Origin: Pedobacter sp. Bi126
GTDB taxonomy: Bacteria; Bacteroidota; Bacteroidia; Sphingobacteriales; Sphingobacteriaceae
NCBI RefSeq assembly: GCF_918698245.1
Contig: NZ_CAKKMS010000004.1
Span: 848,040 to 912,039, forward strand
Reading direction: 5' to 3'
DNA length: 64,000 nucleotides
A model generated the notes under the pieces. It was not told where the DNA came from and did no database searches. It saw only the letters and a program-made list of their open reading frames with translations. How positions within the stretch are numbered: position 1 is the first letter of the stretch; every line of letters begins with the position of its first letter. This document shows positions 1 through 7,732 of this stretch, piece after piece. A program made the position numbers and the translations under genes.

Positions 1-243
1 AATATCTCTAATATATTGTAATGTTTCTATCCGTATATTATTTAAGATCACGCTCATTTGAGGCTTCTGGTATTAAAGCTTATCAATTAGTGTAGGCCAA
101 TTGGGTCATTTGTATAGGTCTAAAAAAGGACACATTTTTTTCGATTAATTGTAATTTATACAATTAAAATTTCTGCAACTATTTCGGTAAACCTAAATGG
201 TTAGTTTTTAGCGTTTATAAGCATTTAGTCAGGCTATTCTATA

Positions 244-267
244 AAATGTCATCTGCAGATGACATTT
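244..267. promoter_or_regulatory. 24-bp perfect palindrome upstream of SPFH gene
   Basis: AAATGTCATCTG followed directly by CAGATGACATTT: 12-bp arms, no loop, no mismatch. It lies 159 bp before the chosen start of the SPFH gene. The symmetry suits a dimeric DNA-binding protein, but no regulator is identified, and there is no T-run that would make it a terminator. Confidence 0.5.
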
Positions 268-350
268 CGCTCTAAATCGATCCTGAGTCATCTTTTAGGC
301 CTTAAAATCAATAAAAAATAGTTTAAAAATAAGTGTCAAAAATGGTAACA

Positions 351-381
351 AAGCACGGCGTTTGATATCTATATCGTGCTT
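351..381 (+). promoter_or_regulatory. Leader stem-loop before SPFH gene
   Basis: AAGCACG (351-357) pairs perfectly with CGTGCTT (375-381) around an AT-rich 17-nt loop. It ends 44 nt before the SPFH start and could fold in the mRNA leader. Function unknown. Confidence 0.35.
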
Positions 382-425
382 GATAAATGGTTTATCAGGT
401 TAAAAAAAGAAAAAATAATAACATT

Positions 426-2393
426 ATGGAAGCGCTCATTTCTAATTACTGGTGGGTTTTAGTGGCACTGTTGTGCATAGTTTTATACAAATATATTTTA
501 CGTTTCTTATTCGGGATGGTCATCGTACCCGAAGATAGGATCGGATTGATTACCAAAAAATTCGTGCTCTTCGGTTCCGACCGGGAGCTGCCCGATGGCC
601 GCATCATCGCGGTTAAAGGCGAAGCTGGTTTCCAGGGAAAAACCTTAGCCCCAGGGTTGTATTTCGGAATGTGGTTCTGGCAGTACAGCGTAACGATGGA
701 ACAGTTTACCATTATTCCGGAGGGTAAAATCGGACTGATTATGGCCAAAGATGGTTCGGAAATTCCAACGGGTAATATCCTTGGGCAAAGGGTAGAGTCT
801 GATAATTTTCAGGATGCAGTGAAGTTTCTCGAAAATGGCGGTCAGCGAGGCCGGCAAACCTCTTATATTACCTCGGGTTCTTATCGTATCAATACGATGC
901 TGTTTCAGGTTTCTGTTACGGATATGATCCGAATCCAGGAAAGCATGGTGGGCATTGTAACCACTTTAGATGGTTTACCGATTGAGGCCAATCAGATTGC
1001 GGGCAAGCTTGTTGATGGACACAACAATTTCCAGGATTTCGATGCCTTTATAAAACAAGGTGGTAACCGTGGTTTGCAACCCCAGGTAATTTTGGCAGGT
1101 TCTTATAACCTTAACCCCTGGGCAATTCAATTGGAGGAAATCCCTATGACTGAAATCGCGATCGGTTATGTAGGCGTTGTAATCTCATTTATTGGTACTG
1201 ATGGGAACGACCTGACCGGTGCAGACTTTAAACATGGTAATATTGTTGGTAAAGGTTCTAAAGGTGTTTGGCTCGAACCGCTTGGGCCAGGTAAATATCC
1301 GATTAACAAATACATTATGAAGGTAGAGTTGGTACCAACAACTAATTTGGTGTTAAACTGGGCATCGGCACGTAGTGAGGCACATAATCTGGATAAAAAC
1401 CTGTCAACCATTACTGTACGTTCTAAAGATGGTTTCCCCTTTAATTTAGATGTCGCGCAGATTATTCACGTACCAACTACGGAAGCTCCTAAAGTTATTG
1501 CACGTTTTGGTAATATGGTGAATCTGGTTTCGCAGGTTTTAGAACCCACCATTGGTAACTATTTCCGTAACTCGGCACAGGGAAGTGATGTGATTGCTTT
1601 CTTAAGTACCCGTAAAGAGCGTCAGGAATCGGCTAAAGAACATATCCGTAAAGTGCTTGATGAATATAACGTAAATGCGGTTGATACGCTGATCGGAGAC
1701 ATTGTTCCGCCAGAATCGTTAATGAAAACCTTAACCGACCGTAAAATTGCGGAAGAGCAAAAGGTTACTTACGAAACCCAAAAACAGGCACAGGAAACGC
1801 GCCAGGGGATGGAGAAAGAAACTGCGATTGCTGATATGCAGAAAGATATTGTGAAGGCACAACAAAGTGTGGAGATTGCCGAACGTACCGCAAGTGCAAC
1901 CGTGAAAAAATCGGAAGGCGATGCGGCTGGTGTAAAACTCGCAGTGGGAGCAGAGGCTGAGGCCACTAAAATGAGGGCGCATGCAGAGGCTGAGGCAACC
2001 AAAGCAAGAGCACAGGCTGATTCTGAAGCGATAAAGTTAAGGGCATCAGCAGAGGCTGAGCAGATTTCTTTAACCGGTAGTGCAGAAGCAGGTAAAATCT
2101 TAGCGGTAGGTAAATCAACCGCCGAAGCTTACGAGCTTGCCGTGAAAGCTTTGGGAGGCGAAAACTTTACCCGTTACAAAATTACCGAGGAGTTATCAAA
2201 AGGTAATGTGAAACTGATTCCTGATGTATTGATTGGTGGTAGTGGAGGTAACCACGGCGGTTCAGCAATGGATGGTCTGTTGGGATTGAAGTTGATGGAG
2301 TTGATGGACCCAACGCAACGCAAAGAAGTGGTAGCGGTTGCAGAAATTGTAGAAACAAAAGCCAAACCTAAAAAGGATAATATAAATCCTTAA
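426..2393 (+). CDS. SPFH/flotillin-like membrane protein with tandem beta modules
   Basis: 655 residues from the chosen ATG, which places the membrane anchor (about residues 8-33) at the N terminus; an ATG at 387 would add 13 basic, polar residues. After the anchor come four related modules at about 34-90, 97-166, 170-238 and 243-299, most ending in a G-x-Y-x-x-N-like motif. The SPFH core follows, then a long Ala/Glu-rich coiled coil at about 450-590 with repeated AEAEATK units, as in flotillins and prohibitins. Flotillin-like proteins form oligomeric scaffolds at membranes. The middle modules (97-166 and 170-238) align clearly with each other, which ordinary flotillins do not show. It appears to be a single-gene unit, followed by a hairpin terminator. 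Confidence 0.85.
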   Translation: MEALISNYWWVLVALLCIVLYKYILRFLFGMVIVPEDRIGLITKKFVLFGSDRELPDGRIIAVKGEAGFQGKTLAPGLYFGMWFWQYSVTMEQFTIIPEGKIGLIMAKDGSEIPTGNILGQRVESDNFQDAVKFLENGGQRGRQTSYITSGSYRINTMLFQVSVTDMIRIQESMVGIVTTLDGLPIEANQIAGKLVDGHNNFQDFDAFIKQGGNRGLQPQVILAGSYNLNPWAIQLEEIPMTEIAIGYVGVVISFIGTDGNDLTGADFKHGNIVGKGSKGVWLEPLGPGKYPINKYIMKVELVPTTNLVLNWASARSEAHNLDKNLSTITVRSKDGFPFNLDVAQIIHVPTTEAPKVIARFGNMVNLVSQVLEPTIGNYFRNSAQGSDVIAFLSTRKERQESAKEHIRKVLDEYNVNAVDTLIGDIVPPESLMKTLTDRKIAEEQKVTYETQKQAQETRQGMEKETAIADMQKDIVKAQQSVEIAERTASATVKKSEGDAAGVKLAVGAEAEATKMRAHAEAEATKARAQADSEAIKLRASAEAEQISLTGSAEAGKILAVGKSTAEAYELAVKALGGENFTRYKITEELSKGNVKLIPDVLIGGSGGNHGGSAMDGLLGLKLMELMDPTQRKEVVAVAEIVETKAKPKKDNINP

Positions 2394-2414
2394 TTTGGTT
2401 TTAAAGTAAGACAG

Positions 2415-2443
2415 AAAGCCTCGATGAGAATCGGGGCTTTTTC
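2415..2443 (+). terminator. Rho-independent terminator of SPFH gene
   Basis: AAAGCCTCGAT pairs with ATCGGGGCTTT (one G-T wobble) around a 4-nt loop and is followed by T-rich sequence, 22 bp after the stop codon. Confidence 0.85.
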
Positions 2444-2480
2444 ATTTTATCTTCCTCTAAATTTTATTACTTTAAGCATA

Positions 2481-2887
2481 ATTGTCAGTCTGAGCCAGCC
2501 TGTACTGAACTTGGCCGAAGTAAAGACCTTTTATAATCGAAAAAAAACATTTGCCTTCGACAAGCTACCATTGACGTTATTTTGTAATTATTTAAATATG
2601 AATGGTTTATGCCGATTGTGTATTTCCATCCAACTAGGCCGCGGCACTGTATCACCGTTCTACTTAAACCCGGCCTAACAAATTTTTCGGGCTGCACTGT
2701 CCAAGCCAACGTACTCGCTTCAAAAGAAAAATTTTCAGCCGGCATTTTTTGTTTCTTTTTGATGCCAAAAAGAAAGAGCCCTTCGGCGGCGGCGAGCCGA
2801 GGCAAGACTGCGCCATAGACCAAGAAAAAACAATTGTACGTCACTCATATTGATTTTAAACAATTAATTAACCCTCAGGATGACAAT
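2481..2887. repeat. 407-bp segment bounded by inverted TGTCA..CTGAG arms
   Basis: The left arm ATTGTCAGTCTGAG (2481-2494) and right arm CTCAGGATGACAAT (2874-2887) are inverted copies with 12 of 14 matches. The interior is more GC-rich than its surroundings and has no recognisable gene. The arms resemble the TGTCATGCTGAGG arms at 12521-12584. It could be a non-autonomous mobile or repetitive element; no target-site duplication was established. Confidence 0.4.
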
Positions 2888-2971
2888 GTTTTTTCCATTC
2901 AAAATAATAACATAGCGGGGAATTGCTTCCGTCAGGTGGGTTAACCTCAAATAGCAGCACTATCTTATCCC

Positions 2972-3075
2972 ATCTAAACGGGATAGGAATGGCAGCCTCC
3001 GATTTTCTTCGGAGCTATAATGGATAGCCCGACTGGCAAACGTTTGAAATGCTGACTTTGCTTTTCAGAAAAACA
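2972..3075 (-). repeat. Dispersed ~100-bp intergenic repeat, copy A
   Basis: Read on the minus strand this runs from a T-rich block with AAAAGCA through AGTCGGGCTATCCATTATAG, a CTCCGA/TCGGAG hairpin, and CATTCCTATCCCGTTTA. The same order of blocks appears at 20703-20807 and 40386-40505 on the plus strand. It has no coding potential. The ends are approximate. Confidence 0.55.
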
Positions 3076-3113
3076 ATTACATTATTATGCCGTTCTACTT
3101 TTAAACAAAATAG

Positions 3114-3121
3114 TAACTTTG
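3114..3121 (+). promoter_or_regulatory. Candidate -7 box for aguB
   Basis: TAACTTTG matches the Bacteroidetes -7 consensus TAnnTTTG and lies about 103 bp before the aguB start. No clear -33 TTTG is visible at the usual spacing. Confidence 0.35.
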
Positions 3122-3224
3122 ACGAAAATTTGAATGAATGAATTTTGAATGAGTGAATGTGGCTTATAAGCACAATAACATTCTCTCAATTAATCATTCT
3201 CTCATTCTCTCATTTCAAAAAAAC

Positions 3225-4100
3225 ATGAAGAAAGTAAAAGTTGGCTTGGTACAAATGAGTTGTACTAAAGATAAACAAGAAAATTTAGATAAAGCGATTG
3301 CTAAAGTAAGGGAAGCAGCTGCAAAAGGTGCACAGATTGTGTGTTTGCAAGAGCTTTTTACTTCTTTGTATTTCTGCGATGTTGAAGATTACGATAATTT
3401 CGATTTAGCTGAAGCTATCCCTGGACCGTCTACTGATGCTTTACAAGTGGTAGCCAAAGAATTGGGGGTGGTAATTATCGCTTCTTTGTTTGAGAAACGT
3501 GCTGAAGGTTTATACCACAATACAACTGCAGTTTTAGATGCTGATGGTTCATATTTAGGTAAATACCGTAAAATGCATATTCCTGATGATCCAGCTTATT
3601 ATGAAAAGTTTTATTTCACCCCTGGCGACTTAGGCTACAAAGTTTTTCAAACCAAATTTGCTAAAATTGGTATTCTGATCTGTTGGGATCAATGGTATCC
3701 GGAAGCTTCACGTATTACAGCATTAATGGGTGCAGATATCATGTTTTATCCGACTGCAATTGGCTGGGCTACGGATCAGGATGAAGAAACCAATCAAGAT
3801 CAATACAATGCTTGGCAAACCATCCAACGTTCACATGCGGTTGCAAATGGTGTGCCTGTTGTGAGTGTAAACCGCGTAGGTTTTGAGCAAGATGGCGCCA
3901 TGAAATTCTGGGGTGGAAGTTTCGCCACAAACGCACAAGGCAAAATACTTTATTTAGGTTCTCACGATCAGGAAGAAACCGAGGTAGTTGAACTGGATTT
4001 ATCAGAATCTGATTTCTTCCGTAAACATTGGCCTTTTTTAAGAGACAGAAGAATTGATTCTTACCAGCCGATTACAAAAAGATATATTGACGGGGATTAA
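3225..4100 (+). CDS. aguB: N-carbamoylputrescine amidase
   Basis: 291 residues from the ATG at 3225; an upstream in-frame ATG at 3153 would add residues translated from low-complexity leader DNA, so it was rejected. This is a nitrilase-fold carbon-nitrogen hydrolase with the Glu-Lys-Cys triad visible as E43 (QELF), K116 (KYRKMHIPDDP) and C153 (ILICWDQWYPEASR). The CWDQW/YPEAS context is typical of AguB, which cleaves N-carbamoylputrescine to putrescine, CO2 and ammonia in the cytoplasm. The adjacent agmatine deiminase supplies its substrate. The leader (3131-3217) holds GAATGAATG-type and CATTCTCTCATTC-type stretches that are near inverted copies and may fold. Confidence 0.93.
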   Translation: MKKVKVGLVQMSCTKDKQENLDKAIAKVREAAAKGAQIVCLQELFTSLYFCDVEDYDNFDLAEAIPGPSTDALQVVAKELGVVIIASLFEKRAEGLYHNTTAVLDADGSYLGKYRKMHIPDDPAYYEKFYFTPGDLGYKVFQTKFAKIGILICWDQWYPEASRITALMGADIMFYPTAIGWATDQDEETNQDQYNAWQTIQRSHAVANGVPVVSVNRVGFEQDGAMKFWGGSFATNAQGKILYLGSHDQEETEVVELDLSESDFFRKHWPFLRDRRIDSYQPITKRYIDGD

Positions 4101-4152
4101 GCAGAAAGGTTAAAGACCAAAGCTTAAAGTGAAAACCCATAAACAAAAATCC

Positions 4153-4176
4153 ATGGTTCGTGTCCTCACGGACCAT
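4153..4176 (+). terminator. Hairpin between aguB and aguA
   Basis: ATGGTTCGTG and CACGGACCAT are inverted (9 of 10 pairs) around TCCT. It lies 52 bp after the aguB stop and 22 bp before aguA. It could attenuate or end transcription, but the T-tract is weak. Its GTGTC..CAC centre recalls the palindrome at 12649-12671. Confidence 0.45.
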
Positions 4177-4198
4177 TCATTTTATAAATTAAAATTAG

Positions 4199-5275
4199 AT
4201 GTCAAATTTCCCTCCAAGAAAAGATTTAAATATCAATCAATTCGATTATTCACCGAAGAAGCAAGGTTATGTTTTCCCTGCAGAGTGGGTAAAACATGAG
4301 GCAACCTGGTTAAGCTGGCCGCATAAAGAGGAGAGCTGGCCTGGTAAAATCGAAACCATTTACGAACCATATTGCCTGTTTATTAAAGCTGTTGCGGAAG
4401 GCGAGAAAGTGCGTATTAATGTTAAGGATGAAGAAATGAAAGCTTTTGCTGTTTCTGAATTAACAAAAATAGATGTCGATTTAAGCCAGATCGAATTTTA
4501 TTTTAATGAAACCAACGATGCCTGGTGCCGCGATCACGGTCCTGCATTTTTGCTGAAAGGAAATGAAAAGGCTGTTGTAGATTGGGGATACAATGCATGG
4601 GGTGGGAAATACCCTCCGTTTGATCTGGATGATGTGGTTCCGACAAAAATTGCCAAACATTTCGGTTTACCTTTGTTTACACCAGATATTGTGATGGAAG
4701 GAGGTTCGGTAGAATTTAATGGCGCTGGAACGGTTTTAACCACAACTGCCTGTTTATTGAACGAAAACCGTAATCCGCATTTAACCAAAGCGCAGATTGA
4801 ACAATATTTGCTAGAATATTATGGTCAAGATCAGGTATTATGGTTGGGAGATGGAATCGTTGGCGACGATACAGACGGCCACATTGATGATATTACGCGT
4901 TTTGTAAACGAGGATACGGTTTTAACTGTTGTAGAAAGCAATCCACTGGATGAAAATTATATCTTGTTACAAGAGAATCTAGAGGCCTTAAAAGCCATGA
5001 AGCTGAAAGATGGTAGAGCATTGAATATTGTTCAATTGCCAATGCCATCGCCGGTTATTCATGAAGATACTCGCCTGCCTGCATCTTATGCAAATTTTTA
5101 CATTGCCAATGCGGCGGTAATTGTGCCAATTTTTGATGATGTAAATGATGAAAAAGCACTTAAAATTCTTCAAAGCTGTTTCCCTGATCGAAAAGTGATC
5201 GGTATAAACTCTGTTGATATTATTTGGGGATTGGGAAGCTTTCATTGTTTGAGCCAGCAGGAACCTGCGGTTTAA
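4199..5275 (+). CDS. aguA: Agmatine deiminase
   Basis: 358 residues, the normal length for AguA of the peptidylarginine-deiminase superfamily. It converts agmatine to N-carbamoylputrescine and ammonia. Visible motifs are WCRDHGPAF, GGSVEFNG, GDDTDGHIDDITRF and, at the C terminus, GLGSFHCLSQQEPA with the catalytic Cys. The order aguB-aguA gives the complete arginine-decarboxylation branch of putrescine synthesis from agmatine. The two genes are 98 bp apart with a hairpin between them, so they may be only partly co-transcribed. Confidence 0.95.
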   Translation: MSNFPPRKDLNINQFDYSPKKQGYVFPAEWVKHEATWLSWPHKEESWPGKIETIYEPYCLFIKAVAEGEKVRINVKDEEMKAFAVSELTKIDVDLSQIEFYFNETNDAWCRDHGPAFLLKGNEKAVVDWGYNAWGGKYPPFDLDDVVPTKIAKHFGLPLFTPDIVMEGGSVEFNGAGTVLTTTACLLNENRNPHLTKAQIEQYLLEYYGQDQVLWLGDGIVGDDTDGHIDDITRFVNEDTVLTVVESNPLDENYILLQENLEALKAMKLKDGRALNIVQLPMPSPVIHEDTRLPASYANFYIANAAVIVPIFDDVNDEKALKILQSCFPDRKVIGINSVDIIWGLGSFHCLSQQEPAV

Positions 5276-5277
5276 AT

Positions 5278-5835
5278 ATGAAATTCGATAATGAATTGTT
5301 ATTGGAAATGATAACTTCCCAAAGGTTAAAACTTAGTTTTTGGGATAAAATTTCTCATTATTGGATTGTAGTTCTAACATTTTTTGGAGCCATTTTTTGG
5401 TGGTACCAGGTAATTAAAATCAATATAACAAAGTTAGAAACAACATTCCCAACCTTAGAAAGATCTATTATGCTTGGGGTTGGATTTCTAGTAATTTCTA
5501 TAGTTTTTTTTATTATCCAGTATCGCAGATTAATTTTTAAACAGGTAGTTATTGATTGTACAAAAAAGCAATGCAAAAAAGCAATAGTTAAAACGACTCA
5601 AGAGCTCGAATGGATTATTATTGAAAAAAGTGATAGCTATATCTGTGCTGTTCACAATACAAGAACTTATTTAAATTGGGGAGAATTAATTACAATTATT
5701 AAAACTGATAAGGGAATCTTGATAAATAGCATTTGTGCCCCAGCTGCTAAAACAGCTTTGTTTTCTTTCGGGTGGAATAGAAAAAATAGAAATACTTTTA
5801 TTAGAAACTTAAAACAGATAGTTTTAGATAAATGA
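5278..5835 (+). CDS. Hypothetical membrane protein
   Basis: 185 residues from the ATG two bases after the aguA stop; an earlier in-frame ATG at 5224 would overlap aguA. Two membrane segments (about 28-46 and 64-82) are followed by a soluble, probably cytoplasmic domain rich in beta-type residues. No family is recognised. Its codons are more AT-rich than those of aguA and fabG, which suggests a less conserved or recently acquired gene. The tight spacing implies translation from the aguA transcript, but I see no link to polyamine metabolism. Confidence 0.65.
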   Translation: MKFDNELLLEMITSQRLKLSFWDKISHYWIVVLTFFGAIFWWYQVIKINITKLETTFPTLERSIMLGVGFLVISIVFFIIQYRRLIFKQVVIDCTKKQCKKAIVKTTQELEWIIIEKSDSYICAVHNTRTYLNWGELITIIKTDKGILINSICAPAAKTALFSFGWNRKNRNTFIRNLKQIVLDK

Positions 5836-5872
5836 ACTTAAAATAAAAAGAGTTAGTTTTTGGATTAATATT

Positions 5873-5909
5873 AACTTTACAACATTAAACATTTCAACTT
5901 TACAACATT
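5873..5909 (+). repeat. Duplicated 14-bp word in fabG leader
   Basis: AACTTTACAACATT occurs exactly at 5873-5886 and again at 5896-5909, ending 5 bp before the fabG ATG. It resembles other low-complexity intergenic words in this window. Confidence 0.6.
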
Positions 5910-5914
5910 TCATA

Positions 5915-6658
5915 ATGAAATTATTAGAAGGAAAAACAGCATTAATTACAGGCGCATCTAAAGGAATCGGTCGTAAAATAGCTGAAAAATTTGCCGAACA
6001 GGGCGCTAATGTAGCTTTTACATATTTATCATCAGTAGAAAAAGGTGAAGCTTTGGAGCAAGAATTACAAAGCTTTGGAACAAAGGTTAAAGGTTATCGT
6101 TCTGATGCATCTAAATTTGCTGAAGCTGAACAATTGATCAATGATATCGTAGCTGAGTTTGGTACTATTGATATTGTAGTAAACAATGCAGGTATTACCA
6201 AAGATGGTTTATTGATGCGTATGAGCGAAGAAAACTGGGATGATGTGATCAATATTAACTTAAAATCGATTTTCAACGTAACCAAAGCGGCTTCTAAAGT
6301 AATGATGAAAGCCCGTAAAGGTGTTTTTATCAATATGGGGTCTATTGTGGGTACTACAGGTAATGCCGGACAAGCAAATTACGCTGCATCTAAAGCTGGT
6401 ATCATCGGTTTTACCAAATCAATTGCTAAAGAATTAGGTTCGAGAAATATCCGTGCCAACGTAGTTGCACCAGGCTTTATCCGTACCGAGATGACAGATA
6501 TTCTTGATCCAAAAGTTGTTGAAGGGTGGGAAAAAGATATCCCCTTAAAACGTGCCGGAGAAACTGAAGATATTGCCAATGTTTGCGTGTTTTTAGCCTC
6601 AGATATGAGTGCTTACGTAACTGGCCAAACTTTATCTGTTTGCGGCGGGATGCTGTAG
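5915..6658 (+). CDS. fabG: 3-oxoacyl-ACP reductase
   Basis: 247 residues, a classical short-chain dehydrogenase. The NAD(P) motif TGASKGIG is at 13-20, NNAG at 90-93, and the catalytic S143, Y156 and K160 lie in the S..YAASK context. The C-terminal block VTGQTLSVCGGML is typical of FabG, which reduces 3-oxoacyl-ACP in fatty-acid elongation. Its leader contains the 14-bp word AACTTTACAACATT twice (5873-5886, 5896-5909). The convergent palindrome at 6719-6749 closes the unit. Other SDR functions cannot be excluded by motif alone, but the whole sequence reads as FabG. Confidence 0.92.
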   Translation: MKLLEGKTALITGASKGIGRKIAEKFAEQGANVAFTYLSSVEKGEALEQELQSFGTKVKGYRSDASKFAEAEQLINDIVAEFGTIDIVVNNAGITKDGLLMRMSEENWDDVININLKSIFNVTKAASKVMMKARKGVFINMGSIVGTTGNAGQANYAASKAGIIGFTKSIAKELGSRNIRANVVAPGFIRTEMTDILDPKVVEGWEKDIPLKRAGETEDIANVCVFLASDMSAYVTGQTLSVCGGML

Positions 6659-6718
6659 GGAGGTAGAAGGGATGAAGGTTTAAGGTAGAGGGTTTCTTTC
6701 CAAAACCATAGAAATATT

Positions 6719-6749
6719 AAGAAGTCAAGTTTTTAAAACTTGACTTCTT
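6719..6749. terminator. Bidirectional terminator between fabG and L,D-transpeptidase
   Basis: Perfect 15-bp arms (AAGAAGTCAAGTTTT and its complement) around a single T, with T- or A-rich flanks, lie between two convergent genes. It should end transcription from both sides. Confidence 0.85.
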
Positions 6750-6752
6750 TTG

Positions 6753-7487
6753 TTACTTCACAACATATTTCCCATTTACCTCACTTACATTAGCTTGGTT
6801 TTTATTTTTCTCAAAAGCTGAATACCCTGGCTGCAACGATTTCCAAAAACTGGCTTGTGCCGGGAATTGAGCAATATATTTCTTCATATTTCCATCTGTC
6901 ATTTTAAAAGGATAGATGTTAACAGGAATCTTTTCCTGGCCTGCATTCCTGGCTTCAACACCCAAAATATACACCTCTTTAATTTTTTCGTCGGTTAATG
7001 GAATGCATCCAACAGTAACGCAATTACCATGGATGTAAATATCGCTTCCAGGTTTTCTGCCCTTTCCAGTTCGGGCATAATCTGTAGCGTTTGGATAATT
7101 CACGCCTAACGATAGATGGAAATTACTCATCGGGTTAAAAACATTAATGTAATAAAAACCTTCTGGTGTTTGCCCATCTCCTTCAATCACTTTTGGGCCA
7201 ATGGTACCAGAGTGTGCACAGAAATCGTAAGTTCTAAATAACGAATAGGTTTTAGCTGAATTATTCTTTAACCATACTTCCAGTTTTCCTTCTGTTTTGT
7301 AGGCATTGATTACCATAGAGAACCGATCGCCATAGCCACCTGCCAGAACAAACTTTCTCAGTGTTTCCCATTTTTCATCATAGGCCTTTTCTACTCTTTC
7401 GAATTTAATTTGAGTGGCTTTAAAATTATTTTGGGCATTTACCATAAGGCTTAGAGACAGTAGAAACGTTAAACAGATTAATTTCAT
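6753..7487 (-). CDS. Secreted L,D-transpeptidase (YafK-like YkuD domain)
   Basis: 244 residues with a signal peptide ending near VNAQ. The YkuD catalytic motif reads IYIHGNCVTVGCIPLTDEKI with H153 and C161; the HG-x-C-V-x-V-GC form is that of YafK/DpaA-type enzymes rather than classical ErfK. Such proteins act on meso-diaminopimelate cross-links or on protein attachment to peptidoglycan in the periplasm. I cannot tell a transpeptidase from a hydrolase role by sequence. It converges on fabG and shares its terminator. Confidence 0.85.
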   Translation of the reverse strand: MKLICLTFLLSLSLMVNAQNNFKATQIKFERVEKAYDEKWETLRKFVLAGGYGDRFSMVINAYKTEGKLEVWLKNNSAKTYSLFRTYDFCAHSGTIGPKVIEGDGQTPEGFYYINVFNPMSNFHLSLGVNYPNATDYARTGKGRKPGSDIYIHGNCVTVGCIPLTDEKIKEVYILGVEARNAGQEKIPVNIYPFKMTDGNMKKYIAQFPAQASFWKSLQPGYSAFEKNKNQANVSEVNGKYVVK

Positions 7488-7515
7488 AAATTTTGATTTG
7501 GTTTAAAAATAGGGA

Positions 7516-7647
7516 TTTAACCACAGAGCGCATAACATTCTTTTTTTACCACAAAGGTCACCGAGAAAAGGCACGAAGTAGACGGAGTTGGGTGCTTAAA
7601 GACAGTTTGGGTAATCTGTATTCCTCGGTGTAAACTCAGTGGTTAAA
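7516..7647. repeat. CCACAGAG..CTCAGTGG intergenic inverted repeat
   Basis: TTTAACCACAGAG (7516-7528) and CTCAGTGGTTAAA (7635-7647) are near-perfect inverted arms. Between them are CCACAAAGGTCACCGAG and CTCGGTG, a second inverted pair. Dispersed elements with AACCACAGAG arms are common in many bacterial genomes. It fills the divergent gap between two genes. Confidence 0.6.
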
Positions 7648-7732
7648 TGAATGTGTATTTTTAGCCTTAGCATAAATTCTTTATGGATAATAATCTTGAA
7701 AATTTCCTCAAAATTACCATCTTTATAAAAGT

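Larger units (their letters stand above)
1..425. other. Gene-free leader region upstream of the SPFH gene
   Basis: AT-rich DNA in which I see no convincing gene. It holds two symmetric elements, a 24-bp perfect palindrome at 244-267 and a stem with 7-bp arms at 351-381, both upstream of the SPFH start at 426. A short frame open from the window edge to about position 58 could be the tail of a gene outside the window, but it has no recognisable sequence. Confidence 0.6.
2394..3224. other. Long intergenic region with terminator and repeat elements
   Basis: About 830 bp without a convincing gene. In order it holds the SPFH terminator (2415-2443), a segment bounded by inverted TGTCA..CTGAG arms (2481-2887), a minus-orientation copy of a ~100-bp dispersed repeat (2972-3075) and the aguB leader. 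A 119-residue open frame at 2485-2844 on the minus strand has no domain or signal sequence and lies inside the repeat-like segment, so I do not call it. Confidence 0.65.

Noticed and set aside
2485..2844. 119-residue open frame on the minus strand
   Set aside because: It lies in a repeat-like segment bounded by inverted arms, has no domain or signal and no convincing start context.
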